From NCBI GenBank assembly GCA_963841995.1, contig CAWJEX010000005.1, positions 1-64,000 of the forward strand: 64,000 bases of DNA, in the 5' to 3' direction. This DNA is from DATDPM01 sp963841995. Its GTDB lineage: Bacteria; Pseudomonadota; Alphaproteobacteria; DATDPM01. Positions 1-8,105 of this stretch are shown here, piece by piece. The notes under the pieces were generated by a model. It was not told the DNA's origin. It was given only the letters and a program-made list of their open reading frames with translations, and did not search any database. Each line of letters starts with the position of its first letter. Position 1 is the first letter of the stretch. The position numbers and the translations under genes are program-made.

Positions 1-260
1 ACCGTGACGAGGACACCTATCCCGACGCCGAGACCGTCGTTTTCGGACCGGGACCCCAACCCGCACCTCGCGTTCGGGCTCGGCATCCACCGCTGCCTCG
101 GCTCCCACATCGCCCGCATGGAGATGCGTGTCGGACTCGAGGAGTTCCTCGCCGCCGTCCCGGACTTCCGGCTCGCCGACCGGGACGGCGTCGGCGTGGA
201 AACGCAGGCCCCATCCGCGGCCCCAGACACCTTGCACTCAGGTTCGCGAGGACAGAATGA
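1..260 (+). pseudogene. Cytochrome P450, C-terminal end (frameshifted, 5' end outside window)
   Basis: Heme-thiolate monooxygenase fragment. The start of the window reads as the conserved P450 stretch RDEDTYPDAET in one frame, then DRDPNPHLAFGLGIHRCLG in another; the latter is the heme-binding loop with the cysteine ligand. The C-terminal beta region is recovered in a third frame (IRGPRHLALRFARTE) and stops at 258-260. At least two indels are needed to join these pieces, one in a CCCC run. The stop overlaps the ATG of the next gene (ATGA), so the two were co-translated. Substrate cannot be told. The identification is firm; whether the breaks are biological or sequencing error is discussed in the findings. 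Confidence 0.8.
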
Positions 261-1584
261 CCACGTTGGGCGACGAGTTCGCGCTGGGAGAGTTCCGGGG
301 GATGGTGGTCGTGCCGGGCGCTCGCTACACCTCCCGGGAGTTCTTCGACCTGGAGATGGAGCGTCTGTGGCCGCGGGTGTGGCAGGTCGCCTGCCGGGAG
401 GAGGAGATCCCCGAACGTCGGGGACTTCCTGGAGTACACGATCGGCGACCAGTCGATCCTCGTCGTCCGGAGCGACACCGACACGATCAGCCGCCTTCTT
501 CAACGCGTGCGCCCACCGGGGAACCCGTTTGGCGTCGGGGACCGGGAACTTCGCCACCGCCGAGATCCGTTGCCGGTACCACGCCTGGCGTTGGCATCTC
601 GACGGGGAGATCATCGAGGTGGTCGACCGTCACGACTACCCGCCGTCCCTGACCGACGACGACGTGCACCTCGGCGAGGTCCAGGTCGGACGCTGGGGCG
701 GGTTCGTGTTCGTCAACATGGACCCGAACTGCGAGTCGTTCGACGTCCTTCCTCGGTGACGTCCCCGAACTGCTCGCCTCGTACCGGTTCGAGGACCTGC
801 GCTTCCGCTCGTACCGGACCATCCTCTTCGACTGCAACTGGAAGACCGCGGTCGACGCCTTCAACGAGGCCTACCACCCCCAGGGCCTCCACCCCCAGAT
901 GCTGACCTGGTACGACGACACCCGCTTCACCTACGCCACCAGTCGGCCAGCACAGCCTGTACGGCGAGCAGGAGTACCGCCGGGAGCTGCGGCCCCAGCC
1001 CCCGTCTCGGGCTCGACCCCGAGGACTACGACGAGGCCGAGCTACTCGCAGATCGGATCGACGCCGTGCGCGGGCTGTTCACCCGGGAGGACCGACGGCG
1101 CCTCGACGAGCTGCAGCAACGAACGGACCGCCCGAGGGCAAGACGGCGGTCGAGGTGTTCAACGAGATCCGGGTCAAGGCGCATGCGGGACCGGTACGAC
1201 CTCGACGGGCTGACCGACGACCAGATCCTCCGCAACGGCACGATCCATCTCTTCCCGAACCTTCTCGGCCCGATCGTCCACGGCAACGCCACCCTCTACC
1301 GGGCCCGACCCAACGGACTCGATCCCGACAGCACGCTCCTCGACTACTGGGCGCTCGAGTGGGTGCCCCAGGGCAGCGAGGCTCCGCCGATCGAACGCAA
1401 GTTCTACGAGGACTGGGCGACCAAGGACTGGGGGCAGATCAACAACCAGGACTTCGGCAACCTCGTCGAGATCACCGCCGGGCATGAAGTCGCGTGGCTA
1501 CCGGCGGGCCCTCCTCAACCCGGTCGCAGGAAGCCAACATCATCCACCACGACCAGGTCCTTGACCGGTACCTCTCCGAGCTAG
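257..1584 (+). pseudogene. Rieske-type aromatic-ring-hydroxylating oxygenase alpha subunit (multiple frameshifts)
   Basis: Terminal oxygenase component of a Rieske non-heme iron system. In successive frames one can read the N-terminus starting at ATG 257, the Rieske [2Fe-2S] ligands (CAHRG then CRYHAW, the C-x-H ... C-x2-H pattern), the mononuclear-iron region NEAYHPQGLH with its acidic residue and two histidines, and a C-terminal catalytic domain as far as MKSRGYRRALLNPV and HHDQVLDRYLSEL. Joining these needs at least eight small indels, several in C or G runs, so no single reading frame gives a protein. The 3' boundary is approximate. It overlaps the P450 gene by 4 nt. A partner reductase and ferredoxin are not seen. 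The family is clear; the substrate is not. Confidence 0.75.
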
Positions 1585-1599
1585 GGCCCGGATCGGCGA

Positions 1600-2778
1600 C
1601 GGCGGCCCGCTCGACGCCCTCGCCGGCGTCGCGCGTCCTCGATCTGTCCGATGGGATCGCCGGGGCCTACTGCGCCAAGCTGCTGGCCGACGCCGGCGCC
1701 GAGGTCGTCAAGGTCGAACCGCCGACCGGCCATCCGCTCCGACGGTGGTCGGTCGTCGGGCGCGGTCGGCGCCGACGGCGATCCCGATGGGGCGCTGTTT
1801 CGGCATCTCGCCGCCGGTCAGCGAAGCGCCGTGGCCGACCTCGAACGAACCGCCGGGCGGGAGCACGGGTGCTGCGATCTGGTCGCGCGTCAGCGACATC
1901 GTGATCGAGAGCTTCGCCGCCGCGGCTACCTCGACGACCCGAGGCCTGGGCCCGAGCGACTCCACGACGCCAACCCGGCGCTGACGGTGGTGTCGATCAC
2001 GCCGTTCGGCCAGGAGGGACCCCGCCGCGCCGACGCACGCAACGAGTTCCTTCTCCAAGCCGCTGATCGGGTCGCTTGCAGCTGCACGGCGGCGTGGGTC
2101 GCCCCCCTGGCCGGTTGGGGGACAGCTCGGCGAATGGGCGGCCGGAGCCTACGCGGCGACTGGAGCGCTGGCGGCTCGGGCCCGGACTCGGCGGACCGGA
2201 GTCGGCGAGCAGGTCGACGTCTCCATCCTGGAGTGCTTGGCCGTGACCTTTCTCGGCTATCCGACCCTGTTTGCCGCGCTTCCCGGAGGATCGCGGACCC
2301 AGACCTTCACCATGGTGCCCGGCATCGAACGGTGCCAGGACGGTTACGTCGGGCTCGCGACCATCACCGTGCAACAGTGGCACGACGTGCTGGCCATGAT
2401 CGGGCGTCCCGACCTCATCGAGCGCGATCGAGTGGAACGACCAAAAGGTCCGCCAGCGGGACGTGGCCGAGGTCGAGGCCGAGCTCGCTCCCTGGCTCCT
2501 GCGACACACGGTCGACGAAGTGGTCGACCTGGCCGCCGACTTCCGGGTCCCTGCCGCCCCAGTCGCCGACGGGGCCACCGTGTCCCGGCTCCCCCACCTG
2601 GTGGCCCGACAGGTGCTCCAGCCCAATCCTCGCGGCGGCCTTCTCCAGATCCCGCCCGCCGTTCCGCACGACGCGCACCTCACCGACGCCCCCCGCCGCC
2701 GCGCCCCGCCTCGGCGAGCACGACAGGCGCCGACTTCACCGCACGTACGCCGAGGTCACCCAGCCGCTCAGCCGGTGA
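1600..2778 (+). pseudogene. CaiB/BaiF family (class III) CoA-transferase, first unit (frameshifted)
   Basis: Class III CoA-transferases move CoA between acyl groups in degradation of carnitine, bile acids, oxalate and aromatic acids. The N-terminal core is readable as RVLDLSDGIAGAYCAKLLAD followed by AGAEVVKVEPPTGHPLRRW, the family's Rossmann-like nucleotide-binding start. Later pieces in other frames include FLGYPTLFAALPGGSRTQTF and ITVQQWHDVLAMIGRPDLI. The end HRTYAEVTQPLSR precedes a stop at 2776-2778. The true start codon is not identifiable because of indels near 1630. A second unit follows at once; in some actinobacteria the two are fused in one long polypeptide, and the errors here prevent deciding between fusion and two genes. 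Confidence 0.7.
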
Positions 2779-4030
2779 TGCGGACAGGATCCGCCTTCCG
2801 CTCGACGGCGTCCGGGTCATCGACCTCACCGCCTTTTGGGCCGGACCGTTCGGCACCCAATACCTCGCCACCATGGGCGCCGACGTCATCAAGGTCGAGT
2901 CCATCCAACGACCCGACCCGATGCGCTTCAGCGTCACCGTCCCGGCGACGACCGACCAGTGGTACGAGCGGGGGTCGCTCTTCCTCGTCCATCAACCTCA
3001 ACAAGCGGGGCATCACGCTGGACCTCTCCCGACCCGAGAGGCCGGGACCTGCTCCTTCGGCTCGTCGCCACCGCCGACGTGGTCGTCGAGAACTTCACGC
3101 CCCGAGTGATGGAGCAGTTCGGCCTCACCTACGATCAGCTCCGGCCGCTCGGACCGGACATCATCATGCTGCGGATGCCCGGCTGGGGCCTCGACGGGCC
3201 CGTGGCGGGACCGCCCGGCCTTCGCGTCCACCATGGAACAGGCCTCGGGGATGGCCTGGATGACCGGGCGACCCGACGGCCCCCCGATGCTGCCCGGCAT
3301 CTGCGATCCGCTCGCCGGCGTCCACGCCGCCTTTGCCGTCTCGGCCGCGCTCGACCAACGGCGACGCACCGGCGAGGGACAACAGGTCGAGCTGGCCATG
3401 CTCGATCATGGCCGTCAACGTCGCCGGTGGAGCAGGTCCTCGAATAGGCCGCCTACGGACATCTCGTCGGAGCGCCAGGGCAACCGAGGCCCGACGCCGC
3501 ACCCCAGGGCGCCTATCCTGCGCCCAAGCCGACACGTGGGTGGCCATCGCCGTGGGCACCGACCAGGAGTGGCAAGCACTGTGCGCGGTCGCTGGCCAAC
3601 GACGACCTGGCGAGCGACGAGGCGCTCGCCGACGCCGACGGTCGGCGAGCGGCCCACGACCGCATCGACGAGGAGGTCGCCGCCTGGTGCGCCCAGCGCA
3701 CGCTGGACGACGCCCTTCGGAACTGCGACGTGCCCGGGCGTGCCCGCCGAAGCCCGTGGTCTCCGCCTACGACATCGACCAGGACCCCCAGATGCTCGCC
3801 CAGCGGCTTCTGGGAGACCGTGTGCCATCCCGTCGTCGGCGTGCCGTCGCTACCCGGGCTGGCCGATGCGGCTCTCCGGAATCTCTGACCGGTGGCACCG
3901 GTCGCCCAGCGCCCGTGCTCGGCCAGCACAACGACGAGATCCTCATGCGCGGAACTCGGCCTCAGCCGCGAGGAGATCGACTCGCTCCGCGACGACCAAC
4001 ATCATCGGCAACCGGCCCAAGCGCGCATAG
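2775..4030 (+). pseudogene. CaiB/BaiF family (class III) CoA-transferase, second unit (frameshifted)
   Basis: A second class III CoA-transferase unit. Recognisable blocks in alternating frames are RLPLDGVRVIDLTAFWAGP, GADVIKVESIQRPDPMRF, NLNKRGITLDL, DVVVENFTPRVMEQFGL and GEGQQVELAMLD. The C-terminus LSREEIDSLR is followed, in the last frame, by NIIGNRPKRA and a stop at 4028-4030. Numerous single-base indels interrupt it. The unit follows the first directly, so the P450, Rieske oxygenase and CoA-transferase(s) look like one catabolic operon acting on a hydrophobic carboxylic acid. That pathway assignment is inference. Base composition is far richer in G+C than the DNA right of 4.1 kb. Confidence 0.7.
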
Positions 4031-4423
4031 GCCGGCGGGCGACGTTGATGGGTGATTCGACGAATCGGTGCCGACTCGTTCTGACTCAGCCACCGGCATA
4101 CCGGGAATTGAAAGGCAATAACCGGCGATTCGCTCCCGCCCATCTAGGCCTTTCGGACAGTGATACCGTTTACATAATCATCCGGTGGCATTTAACGAAT
4201 TGTGACAGCCCGGTGACCGCCGCGCGGTGCCTCGGCACCATGTTGCAAGTGCGAATTCGGTTGATTCCAGCAACCAAAACCAAAAATCTGGGGCCGATAA
4301 GGATTTCAAATGCGGCAGGCGGCGGAACCACGATACGTCCGCGTCAATGTTTTTGGCCTCGCGGGCCCTATATCAGCAAAATGAAAGCCGTACCCGCGGG
4401 CGCCGCGCCGATCGGTCCGATGA

Positions 4424-4639
4424 CTGCGGGTAACGGTCTGCATCAACCGTCACGGCGGTGCGCTGACCGGCCTTCACGCAGGCGTCTTACTGGGAGAAAC
4501 GAAATCGAAATTGCCGCGCCGAGACTTGCGCGGGCGCGCCGACCAAGTTCTGCACATAGGTATCGGCGCGCCATCAAAAATTCTCCCGTCGGAAAAAATC
4601 GCCAATGAATGCCGTGAGTTGATCGAGGCCTGGAAGTAA
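4424..4639 (+). pseudogene. Possible gene remnant, unrecognised, lacking a start
   Basis: An open frame of 71 codons that begins right after a TGA and has no plausible start codon. Its end looks protein-like rather than random: GIGAPSKILPSEKIANEC followed by RELIEAWK and a TAA at 4637-4639. The upstream part VCINRHGGALTGLHAGVLLG is less convincing. I do not recognise the family. It may be the 3' end of a gene truncated at the contig junction, a decayed gene, or chance. Confidence 0.2.
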
Positions 4640-4704
4640 TCAAAATATTCGTGCCCCAATAATAGCCGATTTATTAGGTCTCCTTATTTCAATTACCAAT
4701 ACTC

Positions 4705-4733
4705 TTGTTGTATTATATACGTTCGACTATAAT
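4705..4733 (+). promoter_or_regulatory. Sigma70-type promoter of the energy-taxis operon
   Basis: TTGTTG at 4705-4710 and TATAAT at 4728-4733 are separated by exactly 17 bases, inside an AT-rich stretch unusual for this G+C-rich genome. Transcription would start near 4740, leaving about 70 nt of leader before the ATG at 4811. It is placed correctly to drive the PAS / chemoreceptor / PAS gene set. No operator is evident. Confidence 0.6.
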
Positions 4734-4810
4734 AGACCATACAACTTTTAAGTGATTCTTTGACATGCTCAAGATACCGTGACGCCGACAAATCTCGGGA
4801 GTTCTTGATC

Positions 4811-5335
4811 ATGGCCGAATATGCGGTGACCCCGACCGGAGTGGAGAGCCCCTTCGGCGAAGAGGAAATTATCGTCAGCAAAACCGATCCCAAGGGGCGG
4901 CTCAACTACGTCAACGACGTGTTCTTGCGGGTCTCTCGCTATCGCCTGAAGGATTTGCTGGGGCAGCCCCACAGTATCATCCGGCATCCCAATATGCCGC
5001 GCGCCATTTTCAAGCTGCTATGGGACACGATCCAGGCGAAGAAGGAAATCTTCGCTTACGTTCTCAACATGGCGTCGAACGGCGATCACTACTGGGTCTT
5101 TGCCCATGTGACGCCGAGTTTCGATTCCGCCGGGAACGTCATCGGTTACCATTCCAATCGCCGCAAGCCGGATGCGGCGCAGATCGCCAAGATCAAGCCG
5201 GTCTACGACGATCTGCTGGCCATCGAAAATAAGACCGAAGACCGCAAAATCGGCATGGAAAACGCCATCAAAACTCTCTTCGACGTGCTCAAGCAGAAGG
5301 GGAAGCAATATGATGAATTTGTCTTCACTCTCTAA
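4811..5335 (+). CDS. PAS-domain redox/energy-taxis sensor, Aer/CetB-like
   Basis: A soluble 174-residue single-PAS protein resembling the N-terminal sensor of Aer and stand-alone CetB of Campylobacter. Diagnostic blocks are the PAS core (KGRLNYVNDVFLRVSRY), HSIIRHPNMPRAIFKLLWDT, which matches the Aer 'MVRHPDMP' FAD-binding region, and GDHYWVFAHVTP. By family knowledge it should bind FAD and report electron-transport redox state to a chemoreceptor. The start at 4811 is chosen because an upstream in-frame ATG at 4760 lies close to the promoter and the homologous downstream paralog aligns from this methionine. It has no membrane segment or signalling domain. Its end overlaps the next gene by 26 nt, implying translational coupling. 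Confidence 0.8.
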   Translation: MAEYAVTPTGVESPFGEEEIIVSKTDPKGRLNYVNDVFLRVSRYRLKDLLGQPHSIIRHPNMPRAIFKLLWDTIQAKKEIFAYVLNMASNGDHYWVFAHVTPSFDSAGNVIGYHSNRRKPDAAQIAKIKPVYDDLLAIENKTEDRKIGMENAIKTLFDVLKQKGKQYDEFVFTL

Positions 5336-6650
5336 GGCGGCGGCGCTGGCGATCGTTGTCGCGGTTTCCGGTCTCTTTGTTTATCCACTGACCTTTCTCT
5401 TTCCCGCTTGGGCTGAGACTTGCGACCTTCTTGTGACGGCTTTTGCTGTCACCGCCGGATTCGGATCCCTGTGGTACATCTGGAAAACGCGCCACGTGCT
5501 CGCTGGCGTCTCCGACGTTTGTGTGCGCGCCTACCGTGGCGATCTCGAGGCGCGCATTCTCAATGCCAATGAAAAGGGCGAACTGGGCGTGCTCCAGAAC
5601 AATATGAACAACATGTTGGATATCGTTGATGCTTTCGTCCGCGAAGCCGCGGCATCGATGGACCACGTGGCCAATGCCAAGTACTTCCGCACCATTCTGG
5701 TCCGCGGCCTGCCCGGCGCCTTCCGCAACACGGCCAAGGTCAATAATACCGCGGTCGAGTGCATGGCGTCGAAGGTCAAGGAATTCGGCTCGTTCACCTC
5801 CAACCTTGTGAACGAATCCGAGATGATGATCCAATCGATCGGCGGCGCGGTATCGAAAATGCTGACCGGCGCCGATGCGCTGACCAGCGCCGCCAAGTCG
5901 ACCTCGGAGCAGTCGGTGTCCGCATCGGCCAGTTCCGAAGAAGTCACGGTCAACGTTCAGACGGTTTCGGCGGCCGCCGAAGAGCTCTCCAAATCGATCA
6001 TGGAGATCAGCCGTCAATTGACCGCGGTCAGCAGGGTCGCGACCGGCGCCGTCGCAGAAGCCGAGCGTTCGAACAAGACGATCACCGGCCTGGTCGATGC
6101 CGTGAATAAGATCGGCGACGTGATCGCTCTCATCAACGACATTGCGAGTCAGACCAATCTCCTCGCTTTGAACGCCACGATCGAAGCCGCGCGCGCCGGA
6201 GAAGCCGGCAAGGGATTCTCGGTCGTCGCGTCCGAGGTCAAGGCGCTGGCCAATCAAACCGCCAAGGCCACCGAGGAGATCACCGGTCAGATCAGCGCCA
6301 TCCAGACCGCCACCAACGAAGCCGTGACGGCCATCCAAGCAGTCGGCAAAACCATCGGCACGATCAACGAGTACTCATCGGCCATTGCCTCGGCGGTCGA
6401 GGAGCAAAATGCCGCCACCTCGGAAATTGCCCGCAACGTCCAGCAGGCCGCGACCGGGACGCAGGAAGTATCCTCGAACATTTCCAAGATCGCCAACGGC
6501 GCCAACGAGGTCACGAAGGGCGCGGAAAAAACCCGCGAGGCCGCCGACGAAGTCGGGGCCGTTTCCGACAATTTGGCCAAGCGCACGATAACGTTACGCG
6601 AAGAACTCGACAAATTCCTGAAAGGTTGCGTCGCCAGTGAAGCGGCATAG
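5310..6650 (+). CDS. Methyl-accepting chemotaxis protein with minimal periplasmic loop (CetA-like)
   Basis: Membrane chemoreceptor of 446 residues. Two hydrophobic helices (about residues 8-30 and 37-56) flank only a few polar residues, so there is no periplasmic ligand-binding domain. A HAMP-like linker follows, then a long coiled coil with the conserved signalling tip (NDIASQTNLLALNATIEAAR, then AGEAGKGFSVVASEVKALA) that contacts CheA and CheW. Without its own sensor it must receive input from a partner, and the adjacent PAS proteins are the obvious candidates, as in the Campylobacter CetA/CetB pair. Start ATG 5310 has GGGGAAG just upstream and lies inside the preceding gene. The C-terminus lacks a CheR/CheB-binding pentapeptide. 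Confidence 0.85.
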   Translation: MMNLSSLSKAAALAIVVAVSGLFVYPLTFLFPAWAETCDLLVTAFAVTAGFGSLWYIWKTRHVLAGVSDVCVRAYRGDLEARILNANEKGELGVLQNNMNNMLDIVDAFVREAAASMDHVANAKYFRTILVRGLPGAFRNTAKVNNTAVECMASKVKEFGSFTSNLVNESEMMIQSIGGAVSKMLTGADALTSAAKSTSEQSVSASASSEEVTVNVQTVSAAAEELSKSIMEISRQLTAVSRVATGAVAEAERSNKTITGLVDAVNKIGDVIALINDIASQTNLLALNATIEAARAGEAGKGFSVVASEVKALANQTAKATEEITGQISAIQTATNEAVTAIQAVGKTIGTINEYSSAIASAVEEQNAATSEIARNVQQAATGTQEVSSNISKIANGANEVTKGAEKTREAADEVGAVSDNLAKRTITLREELDKFLKGCVASEAA

Positions 6651-6701
6651 TGCGGATGCGCCGGGCCGACCGGTCCGGCGCATTGCACGGAACCCTCGAC
6701 A

Positions 6702-7226
6702 ATGACCAAGTATGCGGTAACGCCGACTGGGATCGAACGGACTTTCGGCGAAGAGGAACTCATCGTCAGCAAGACCGACCTTAAGGGCCGGATCACCTAC
6801 GCCAACGACGTTTTCGCCCGCGTCTCGCAATACAGCGTGAAAGAACTCATCGGGGCCGCCCACAGCATCGTCCGGCACCCGGACATGCCGCGTTGCGCGT
6901 TCAAGCTGCTATGGGACACGATCGAGGCCAAGCGCGAGATTTTCGCCTATGTCCTCAACATGGCGAAAAGCGGCGACCACTATTGGGTCTTTGCCCAGGT
7001 CACGCCGAGCTTCGATCCCGCCGGGACTCTTGTTGGCTACCACTCCAACCGGCGGCGCCCGGATCCCAATCAAATAGCCACCATCAAACCGATCTATGCC
7101 GCCTTGCTGGCCGAGGAAAATCGTTACGAGGACCGCAGGCTGGGCATCGAAAAATCCACGGCCCTGCTGGCCGCGACGTTGCGCGCCGCGAAAGTCGCGT
7201 ATGACCAGTTTGTGCTTGCGATTTAA
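6702..7226 (+). CDS. Second PAS-domain energy-taxis sensor, Aer/CetC-like paralog
   Basis: A 174-residue protein clearly paralogous to the one at 4811-5335 over its whole length. The two share the TPTGxE and FGEEE start, the HSIVRHPDMP block, the FKLLWDTIEAKREIFAYVLN block, GDHYWVFAQVTP and GYHSNRR. The C-terminal helix diverges most. It is single-domain, soluble and presumably FAD-binding. It lies 51 nt after the chemoreceptor gene, giving the order sensor / receptor / sensor, comparable with CetB, CetA and CetC. Divergence in the tail suggests the two sensors give different inputs to one receptor; that is inference. tRNA-His lies convergently just downstream. Confidence 0.8.
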   Translation: MTKYAVTPTGIERTFGEEELIVSKTDLKGRITYANDVFARVSQYSVKELIGAAHSIVRHPDMPRCAFKLLWDTIEAKREIFAYVLNMAKSGDHYWVFAQVTPSFDPAGTLVGYHSNRRRPDPNQIATIKPIYAALLAEENRYEDRRLGIEKSTALLAATLRAAKVAYDQFVLAI

Positions 7227-7235
7227 ATGAAGGAA

Positions 7236-7313
7236 TGGGGCGAGCGACCGGGATCGAACCGGCGACATCCAGATCCACAATCTGGCGCTCTAACCAACTG
7301 AGCTACGCCCGCC
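7236..7313 (-). tRNA. tRNA-His (GTG)
   Basis: A complete cloverleaf on the minus strand. The anticodon stem CCAGA/TCTGG encloses a loop with GTG. The acceptor stem has one G-T wobble, and the extra 5' G(-1) opposite C73, the identity element of tRNA-His, is present at 7313/7239. CCA is encoded at 7236-7238. The T arm GGTTCGATCC and D-arm GCTCAGTTGGTTAGAGC are standard. Confidence 0.95.
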
Positions 7314-7408
7314 ACCGGCTCTTAACTAGCTATCGCCGGGGGCCCCGTCAACCCAACGCCGCGTCAGCCGGTCCCCGATCGAGGAAAACGAACCTGGCAG
7401 AAATGCAA

Positions 7409-7434
7409 CGGGCGGGCCCTTTGGGGCCCGCCCG
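7409..7434 (-). terminator. Perfect 11-bp G+C hairpin, probable terminator for pqqA
   Basis: CGGGCGGGCCC at 7409-7419 is exactly complementary to 7424-7434 with a 4-nt loop. It sits 28 nt after the stop of the pqqA-like gene on the minus strand and before tRNA-His. The T tract on either side is weak, so it may end pqqA transcription inefficiently or stabilise its 3' end. Confidence 0.55.
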
Positions 7435-7461
7435 CTTGGATATTAAGCTATCGAGGGTCGA

Positions 7462-7539
7462 TTAGACTTCGGCGCAGGCGTAGCTGTTGATTTCGAGGCC
7501 GACGGCGATTTCGACGATCTTCGGAGCAGTCCAGGTCAT
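7462..7539 (-). CDS. pqqA: PqqA-like precursor peptide of pyrroloquinoline quinone
   Basis: A 25-residue peptide. PqqA is the ribosomally made substrate whose Glu and Tyr side chains are cross-linked by the radical SAM enzyme PqqE to build the redox cofactor PQQ. The peptide starts MTWTAPKIVEI, typical of alphaproteobacterial PqqA, and contains GLEINSYACAE. Glu16 and Tyr20 have the required three-residue spacing. GGAG lies about 8 nt before the chosen ATG; an in-frame ATG four codons upstream is possible. No pqqB, C, D or E is within the window, so maturation genes must be elsewhere, or this is an extra copy. A hairpin follows at 7409-7434. Confidence 0.75.
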   Translation of the reverse strand: MTWTAPKIVEIAVGLEINSYACAEV

Positions 7540-7591
7540 AGCGATCTCCATGGGTTAGCTGGTTGACGATGCGCATCATGCCAGGCTCGAT

Positions 7592-7650
7592 CTGAACGGG
7601 ACTTGAGGACCGCGTTCAGTTAGAATTCATATAAATCACCCCGCTGAACG
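7592..7650. repeat. Three CTGAACG half-sites upstream of pqqA and the Sel1 gene
   Basis: CTGAACG at 7592-7598, its inverse CGTTCAG at 7613-7619, and CTGAACG again at 7644-7650 lie in the divergent intergenic region between pqqA (minus) and the Sel1-repeat gene (plus). The first two also form a potential hairpin with a 14-nt loop. They could be operator half-sites for a regulator of either gene. No known regulator motif is recognised. Confidence 0.35.
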
Positions 7651-7705
7651 CGATAGCTATCGGTTAACCCATTAATTCTCAATATACTTTCTCGATGGAG
7701 GCGGC

Positions 7706-8059
7706 ATGATCCCCGGCTGGAAACCTCCCAATCTCAACGAAATCAATCTCGGCGATATCACCGATCAGGAGCAGGGCGAATCCCGCGACGACACCACCGC
7801 CGCAAAATTTTTCCATAACGACGCCGAGCGCGGTGATGCCCATGCCCAGTTCAATATCGCGGTCATGATGGCGGCGGGTACCGGGATCGCCAAAGACCCG
7901 GTCACGGCCTTCATGTGGGCTGAACTCGCCACTTACCGGGCGACCGGCCAGCTGCGCGAGGATGCGCTCAAATTACAGTCTCACTTGGAAGTGCAATTGA
8001 GCCCGGCTGAAATCGACAAGGCCAGGGCAGCGGCGCGAAGCTGGCGCCCGAAAACTTAA
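7706..8059 (+). CDS. Small Sel1-like repeat protein
   Basis: A 117-residue protein with one clear Sel1/TPR-like helical repeat: residues 34-75 contain AKFFHNDAERGDAHAQFNIA, then MMAAGTGIAKDPVTAFMWAE, matching the 'A..G...AQ..LG..Y..G.GV..D...A..W...A' consensus. The N-terminal 30 residues are polar and there is no signal peptide or membrane segment, so it is probably cytosolic. Such proteins usually act as adaptors. GGAGG lies 7 nt before the ATG. The gene is divergent from pqqA and convergent with the catalase gene. Function cannot be given beyond the fold. Confidence 0.6.
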   Translation: MIPGWKPPNLNEINLGDITDQEQGESRDDTTAAKFFHNDAERGDAHAQFNIAVMMAAGTGIAKDPVTAFMWAELATYRATGQLREDALKLQSHLEVQLSPAEIDKARAAARSWRPKT

Positions 8060-8105
8060 GGAACGGATTGCGGCCGGCGCCATTCATGGCACCGGCCGCT
8101 GATCG

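Larger units (their letters stand above)
4031..4810. other. Intergenic stretch with composition change and probable contig junction
   Basis: About 780 bases without a convincing complete gene. G+C drops sharply near 4090, from the actinobacterial-like block to ordinary and then AT-rich DNA. A short open frame that may be a gene remnant lies at 4424-4639 and a good sigma70-type promoter at 4705-4733; both are listed separately. No insertion sequence, direct repeat or tRNA marks the boundary, so a clean mobile-element insertion is not supported. Confidence 0.5.

Noticed and set aside
3892..4608. Open frame of 238 codons crossing the composition junction
   Set aside because: It runs from the CoA-transferase 3' end into AT-richer DNA without any conserved sequence.
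5325..6338. Open frame of 337 codons on the minus strand
   Set aside because: It is the antisense shadow of the chemoreceptor gene; no motif or ribosome site.
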